A stretch of 64,000 nt of DNA from Chalara sp. BL73 (lineage: Eukaryota > Ascomycota > Leotiomycetes > Helotiales). The position numbers and the translations under genes were made by a program. Within the stretch, counting starts at the first letter, position 1; the number at the start of each line of letters is the position of its first letter. Shown piece after piece: positions 58,701 to 64,000 of this stretch. Below the pieces are notes generated by a model. That model did not search any database and was not told the DNA's origin. It was given only the letters and a program-made list of their open reading frames with translations. The stretch is from assembly GCA_918026815.1 (NCBI GenBank), contig CAKJVC010000066.1:673326-737325 (forward strand), read 5' to 3'.

Positions 58701-59237
58701 TTAGTAGTCCGAGGGTTCTTCAGAATCATTTACCCGGGCATATAGGCTTCTCTGTGCGTTCGTTAAATAGGGTGGTTGAACAACGAATTGTCGGCTGCTT
58801 CCTTCCCTTTCCTCAATATCTCCAGGCTCTTCAAGGTCAGGCTCGGAGCTTGAATCACTTGTTACCCCATCGTCCGGCGCATAGAAATGACCCTCTCGTT
58901 GGAAAAATAGCTTAAGCCTACTTCCTGAGAAAGTTCCTTTCAGGGCCACTCCGTCAGGCCCAAGCTCCTTAAGCTTGTAGTACCCTTTGTCGTTGTTAGC
59001 GCTGAGTATTTGATATGGCCCTAGCCACCTGAAGTCAAGCTTTCTATTAGAAGACATGTCGATTTCTCTGACAGAGTCATGACGAAGTACAATGTCGTCT
59101 TTCTGCAGCGGTCTAGCTCTGATCCTATGCCTGGCATCAAAAACTTCTTTCCCTTCTTGCCGTCGACGAGTTTTTCTGTACCTGGCTTCTTCGACATCCT
59201 CCCTTCTCATTTGGAATTGCCTCGCCCTTAGCTCCAA
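58701..59237 (-). pseudogene. Integrase C-terminal part (GPY/F domain) of the retroelement
   Basis: This frame continues the integrase after a one-base shift near 59230–59240. It reads RKTRRRQEGKEVFDARHRIR and DFRWLGPYQILSANNDKGYY, the GPY/F module typical of Ty3/gypsy integrases, and ends in an acidic tail before the stop at 58701. The apparent start codon is only where the frame opens. Confidence 0.8.
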
Positions 59238-61584
59238 TAAGCTTAGAACGGTCCGTAATCTCCTCTGTAAAAAGGGTCCTCCAAGTGGGGAACTTCGATT
59301 CTATTGGCAGAATGGGCTCTCGTCCGTATACCATATAAAACGGTGTGTACCCTGTAGGTCCGTGAACTGTAGTGCGTTCCGCAAATAGAACAGCTGCTAA
59401 ATTGTCAACCCAGCTTCCTCCTAGTTTAGACAAGGCGTCTTTCAGGGTTTTGTGACCACGTTCGATCATTCCATTTGCTGCAGCATGGTATGCGGAGACC
59501 TGAATCCTGTTCACTCCCCATTTCGAGAGTAATTCTAGCACTTCTCCTTTGAATTCTCCTCCGCCATCTACAACTATCCTTCCGAAAATACCATGGCGGC
59601 AAATAACGTCTTCCCAAATGAATCGTGCAACTGTAGAAGCATCTTTACTCGCAATAGCCCTTGCTTCGGGCCAGCCACTCATGTCGTCCCTGGCTACAAC
59701 TAAGTACTTCTTCCCTTTCTGAGCCGGCATGTAAGTAATATCAATCGCCCATTTTTCCATTAGCCCGTTCGACGCCGTAGGGTACATAGCTTCCTCTTCT
59801 TTTCCGGCCGCCCTGAATTGACATTCCTCGCACGTCTTGACGTAGTCTTTCACATCCTTATAGCAGCCGTGCCAGAAGTATCGTTGAGAAATTCTATGAT
59901 AAGTGCTTTCTCTTCCTTTATGGCCGCTTTGGTGGTGTACATCCCGAAGGATCCTGTCTCGGATCCGCTTGCTATCGACTACAAGCTTGATAGGCATTCC
60001 TTTCGTTGGCAAGCGCCACAATTTCCGTCCGTGAACGCCATATTTCAGTGCTTCCTTTTTGAACTTGCGGAATTCTGGAACACTCATGTCTTTAGGCTTT
60101 CTGAGCGTTGTCAAATAGCGCGCTATCCTGATAGATTCTTCACTGTACTCAGAACTGGAAATAGGTGTTTCGTACTCAGGTCCTTCCGAGCTTGACTCGA
60201 TTCCGATTTCTTCGCTACGTAAAGAAGCCACTTTATCTTTCATTTCTTGAAGTATTAGCTTTCTACTTCGCAACTCAGGATCTGTTTCATGCTCGGAGTC
60301 AGTGTTTTGTTCTGAGTCGACAATTTGTTCGGAGCCTATGTCTTGTTCGGTTTCTACAGGGCATATTTCGTACGCTCCTAGTTCCGCCAGTATCCAATCG
60401 TCAATATCTTCGCTCTTTGAGTCGGTATCTTCAGGGTGAGGAGGTCTTCTTGACAGCGCATCAGCGGCTGTATGCTGTTTTCCGGGCACATGCCGTACTT
60501 CAAAATCAAATAGTCGTATCCAGGCAAGCCACCGAGTAATCAAGGCTCCTGGGTGATCCGTAGCGGCTCTATTCAGCTGTGCTACAAGCACATTCGCATC
60601 TGTTTCCAACACAAAGTGGATTGCAATAATCCAAACTTGCAATTTCTTCAAAATCTTGAGAACGCCTCTGCACTCCCGTTTTGTAGCGTCGTAGTTGCGC
60701 TCGGCTTTCGACCAAGTCCCGCTTTCATATCTAGCAGGCCTAACTCTGCCTGATGCGAGATCCCTTTGGCCTAAGTAACCACCATAGCCATCCAAGCTGG
60801 CATCTACTCCTACAACAATTTCTCCGGCATCCGGCCCATAGTCGATCCGGATAAGCACCGGCGCTGTAACCATAGCGTTTTGTAGCGTCCTCATAGCTAC
60901 TCCCTGGACTTCAGGATCCCAATGCCATGTAACACCCTTTTTCATCAAGTCGTAAATAGGTGCCGCAATAGTGCCGAAATCCTTCACCCAAATCCGGAAA
61001 TACACGCACAAGCCTATAAAAGCTTTGGCTTCCGTAACGTTTTCAGGTGTTTTCCAGTTCATAATTTTGACGACTTTGTCCGCAGAAGGCTCTTTTCCTT
61101 TTGAGTTGCATACGAAGCCTACAATATTCAGCCCGTCTCTGCAGAATTGAGACTTAGGGCCTATAGAGCCCCCTGCACGCTCAATTCGTTCCAGCGTTTT
61201 GTCGAGGTTCTGAATATGCTCAAAAATATACCGTCGTATTCCGGGCAACACTTCCTCCCCGTTATAATCCGTATAGGGTCCTTTAACGCCTATGTCGTCT
61301 AGGAAAGGTACAGCTATTTCAGGACAGATTGCGGCTAGAACAAGCATCATGATCCTTACGCATTCTGCAACTGAATTCGTAGCGCCTTGGGGTAATGTTG
61401 TGTATCTCAGCAATCCGAGTGGTGTAAAGAATGCTGTCATATCTCTGCAAATAGGATGTAACGTCATTTGATCATATCCGGAGTATAAGTCAACTAGGCT
61501 TGCAATATAACACCCTGCAAACTCATCAGCAAATTCGTCGACAGAAGGAGGTAAATTCGCGTCTCTCAGTGTAACAGCATTCAT
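59137..61584 (-). pseudogene. Reverse transcriptase, RNase H and integrase (main pol segment)
   Basis: An open frame of 815 codons. In order it shows RT palm motifs (DLYSGYDQMTLHP and the catalytic FLDDIGVKG box), RNase H (VVGVDASLDGYGGYLGQ), an acidic linker, the integrase zinc-binding HHCC module (HHQSGHKG then CEECQF) and the DDE core (WAIDITYMP, VVDGGGEFKGE, GMIERGHKTLKDAL). All catalytic acids are visible. The frame lacks the RT start and the integrase end because of shifts at both ends, so it is a fragment of a larger polyprotein. Confidence 0.9.
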
Positions 61585-61612
61585 AAACGTTGCCGAGTTA
61601 ATCAGCCTGTAA

Positions 61613-61876
61613 TCACCGGGCTTCTTTTAGCAACCAAAACCATGAGTTCCGATATGGCCCATCACAGTACTCCAGCACGCCGCGATCCAGTCTTTCTCTA
61701 AACATTTTTACCACTAAAGGTTTTAATGCTTTTGGAATAGGAAAACTCGCTGCTTGCCATGCTGTGTGTTCTATTGTTTTGATCACAATAGGTGGTGATA
61801 CATCCTCATGAAATCGTCCGCATTCAGACCAGTCGAACGCAAAAACTTTTTCTCTGTTAATCAGGACTTCTTCCAA
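61613..61876 (-). pseudogene. Start of the reverse transcriptase domain, frameshifted
   Basis: Reads EHTAWQAASFPIPKALKPLV and GVLEYCDGPYRNSWFWLLK, the N-terminal RT segment expected just before the main pol frame. It is separated from that frame by a shift at an A-run near 61620 and from upstream sequence by another shift near 61885. Confidence 0.8.
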
Positions 61877-62385
61877 AACTTCCTTTCCGCAGGCTGCAGC
61901 ATATCCCCGATATTTAGATCTTTTAGTCTTTCAGGCGTAAGTCTTGACTCTCTAGGAATGTCCGAAAACCTGGGAATAATATGTTCTTGATATATTCCAA
62001 CTTGTTCTTGAAAAACGTCTCTTGCTTTAGATCTCTCATACCAGTCTTTTCTGCCTCCGGGAGCATTGCCTACTCCGTCAGCTTTATCAACTGGATGGAT
62101 CTTTTGTCCTTTGTTTTGTATGCAGTATTCACGCTAAAGTACCGCGTTGCTCTCCTTCTGTAAGGAAAAGGCGTGTAATTGGGGTCAAACTCTGTCCCCA
62201 CAAAATCCAAAACTAAATGAGTGTCTGTGTTCCACGAATTGCCTATAAGCCCGTCCCTCCCTCAAAAGGGTAGAACTTGTCCCCAAGTTCTTTAAGCACT
62301 GGAACAAGCTGAAAGCTTCCTTGAAACATCTCTGCGTTTGTTGTACAAAAGCCATCTATAGCTACGCAGTCAGCTACAGATGTTG

Positions 62386-62931
62386 CTAGTTTTCCGAATC
62401 TGTCGTATATCCGTCATCACTATCGGACTCAATCATTCCGATAGTGTTTTGAGCCCGACGCATTACAGCGTTCTTTGCGGATTCCGTTTCGGTATTTGTC
62501 TTTACTGTAGTGATCAAGCCAGTCCTTGGGTCTCGAATAGAAGCAAAAACAGGGCCGTCAGGAGAATCTCTAGGATAGCGGAACACTACTCTGGCTTTGC
62601 GTATAAATGGAAAGCCTAGAATCAGCTTGAAACCAGGAGAGTCCATAATATAGAATCGGGTCCTTATAGCTGCATTGCCAATAGTAACCGGCAAATTGTC
62701 TACGAACCCTACAAATTTCGACGTACTTCCTGTAATAGTCTTTAGAGCCATATTGTCGTTCCGAGTAATAGGAATGTCCACTCTTGTCGCAACTTCTAGC
62801 GTCATCAAGCTAACCTCGGCGCCCGTGTCAAGCGTAGCTCTAATGTCTACAAGCTTTGAGTGCCCTGCTAGTGTAATAACAACTTTTGGCGTAGGGGAAT
62901 GAACTTCCGAATATCCCGAATAAGACTCCAC
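62386..62931 (-). pseudogene. Retroelement aspartic protease
   Basis: A frame of 181 codons with the retropepsin motif ATLDTGAEVSLM and a later hydrophobic ILGFPFIRKA, matching pepsin-like retroviral proteases of Ty3/gypsy elements. The following linker to RT changes frame, so it is not continuous with pol in this copy. Confidence 0.8.
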
Positions 62932-63277
62932 TAAGCCGAAACCAACGTCAGCCGTGCTTTTGCTGCAATCTACCAGCCCCTAAGCCTATGATGCTTTCTT
63001 TAGGCGCTTGCTCAGCAGCTGTATTAGAGTCAATACTAGAGCAAATTACTAGTTCTCCCAGGCCTATCATGCTTTCCTCAATAGGTGCATGCTCCATTTC
63101 CGCATCCAGGGTTCCTTCTAGGGTTCTAGGCCGTCTTTAGAGAGCAAGGCCGGATCTGCTAGCGACAGCAGTTCCCTAAAGTAAATCCTTCGGGAATCGA
63201 TTTCTGGGTCATAAGTTTTGCCAGCGAACTCTCATGACTGTAGCCAAGCCTGGCCAGCGCACTCGCTACAGTGGGCT

Positions 63278-63670
63278 TCAATTTTGAGCTTTCGTAGCCT
63301 TTCGCTCCAGGCTAGCTTTTTCCGGCTCTTTAGGCTTGTTCTCAGGAGAATCTTCCTGAAAACGTACCGTTCTCAGCTGCGGTGTTTTAACTACACCGTG
63401 CTTCGCCTGCTCTTGAAGCTTTTGCTGTAGTGTAAGCTTAGAATCATATGGTGCTTGACGCTTTGCTTTTCTGGTGGATGGCCTGACTTCTACAGGCTCT
63501 ATCCCGGCTTCTTTTGCAATGAAGTTTTGCACCCAAGCACTCGTCTCATCACTTAGCTCCGTTTCTGTCAGTATGTCGCCAGTCTCACAAACGTAAGTTT
63601 CAATGTTGTTAACCACGCTTTCTTTCCTGGCTTGAGCTCCTTCTCTACTAAACCGGGCTTCTTCCTCCAA
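63278..63670 (-). pseudogene. Gag C-terminal part of the retroelement
   Basis: A charged frame of 130 codons, continuous upstream to about 63770 before a shift. Beyond it, at 63870–63960 on the minus strand, a CKWC...H...C arrangement (CKWCRNQQSSDMRPQEPHKY) suggests a zinc knuckle with unusual spacing. The gag start is outside the window. Confidence 0.55.
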
Positions 63671-64000
63671 GGCTCGTTTTCTATTTTCAGGAATGTGGCT
63701 AAATTTGGTATTGATAGTTCGCGCTATAACTTGGTCCCGGCGCGGAAGGTCGTTGCTGAACTGTACAGGTATTGAAGTCTTCCGGTCCTAAGCAAATATA
63801 GTGATCTTCATCAGACTCATGAATAACGCCTAGGCCAATAAACCTTTGTGTCGTGGCACTGGTTTATATATTTATGAGGCTCTTGAGGTCTCATATCACT
63901 TGATTGCTGATTCCTGCACCACTTGCAAGTATCGTCATCTCGAACCTTTTTTCTTTTGCGAATCCTCCGTAGCCGACTTCATATTCTTTCAGCATAATCC

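Larger units (their letters stand above)
58701..64000 (-). mobile_element. Degenerate Ty3/gypsy LTR retrotransposon, cut by the window edge
   Basis: Read on the minus strand, the order is gag (63.3–64.0 kb), aspartic protease (62.4–62.9), reverse transcriptase and RNase H (60.4–61.9), integrase (58.7–60.3). Protease before RT and integrase last is the Ty3/gypsy order. The frames are broken by single-base shifts near 63.77, 61.88, 61.62 and 59.23 kb, so this copy should not be autonomous. The 5' LTR and start of gag lie beyond position 64000. It carries no chromodomain that I can see. Confidence 0.9.

Overview
This window comes from the nuclear genome of a filamentous ascomycete. The signs are dense genes broken by many 44–110 bp spliceosomal introns with GTAAGT/GTATGT donors and CTAAC/CTAAT branch sites, a HET-domain relic, a DHN-melanin enzyme, a fungal nitrate reductase and a Ty3/gypsy retroelement. 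The protein types (glycoprotein-X-like mucin, 7-TM orphan, Hsp88) fit Leotiomycetes (Helotiales) best, but that placement is inference.

Layout. 0.2–0.9 kb: decayed HET gene. 2.5–4.0 kb: asparagine/serine-rich protein with two Myb/SANT-like segments. 4.6–7.3 kb: LSH/HELLS-type SNF2 remodeller (MUS-30/Irc5 family). 7.5–8.2 kb: small conserved membrane protein with a doubtful 5' end. 9.0–9.6 kb: scytalone dehydratase. 10.6–11.5 kb: four-TM orphan. 11.9–13.7 kb: MFS transporter of the allantoate/nicotinate permease type. 15.4–17.2 kb: mucin-like single-pass membrane protein. 18.6–21.3 kb: Hsp110-type chaperone Hsp88/Sse1. 22.0–24.7 kb: nitrate reductase, with NirA- and AreA-like sites in its promoter. 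27.6–31.7 kb: NMD factor Upf2. 33.0–33.8 kb: GPI-anchored secreted orphan. 35.4–36.4 kb: secreted beta-propeller. 37.4–41.2 kb: 13-exon glycoprotein-X-like mucin. 44.1–46.6 kb: kelch-repeat membrane protein. 47.2–49.7 kb: GH5_12 sterylglucosidase (Egh1 family). 49.9–51.0 kb: orphan. 53.2–54.2 kb: 7-TM orphan. From about 54.2 kb the DNA becomes AT-rich and repetitive: an LTR-like block, a tandemly duplicated intron/exon block of unknown identity, then a frameshifted minus-strand Ty3/gypsy element running off the right edge.

The genes are mostly unrelated housekeeping and cell-surface genes, not a pathway cluster. Several (about 15.4, 33.0, 37.4 and 44.1 kb) encode Ser/Thr-rich secreted or membrane-anchored surface proteins. 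Scytalone dehydratase and nitrate reductase each stand apart from their usual pathway partners. I saw no secondary-metabolite cluster, CRISPR array, rRNA or convincing tRNA. The least explained part is the duplicated intron/exon block at 56.6–57.2 kb. All exon boundaries were read by eye from splice signals and reading-frame continuity; none has transcript support here.
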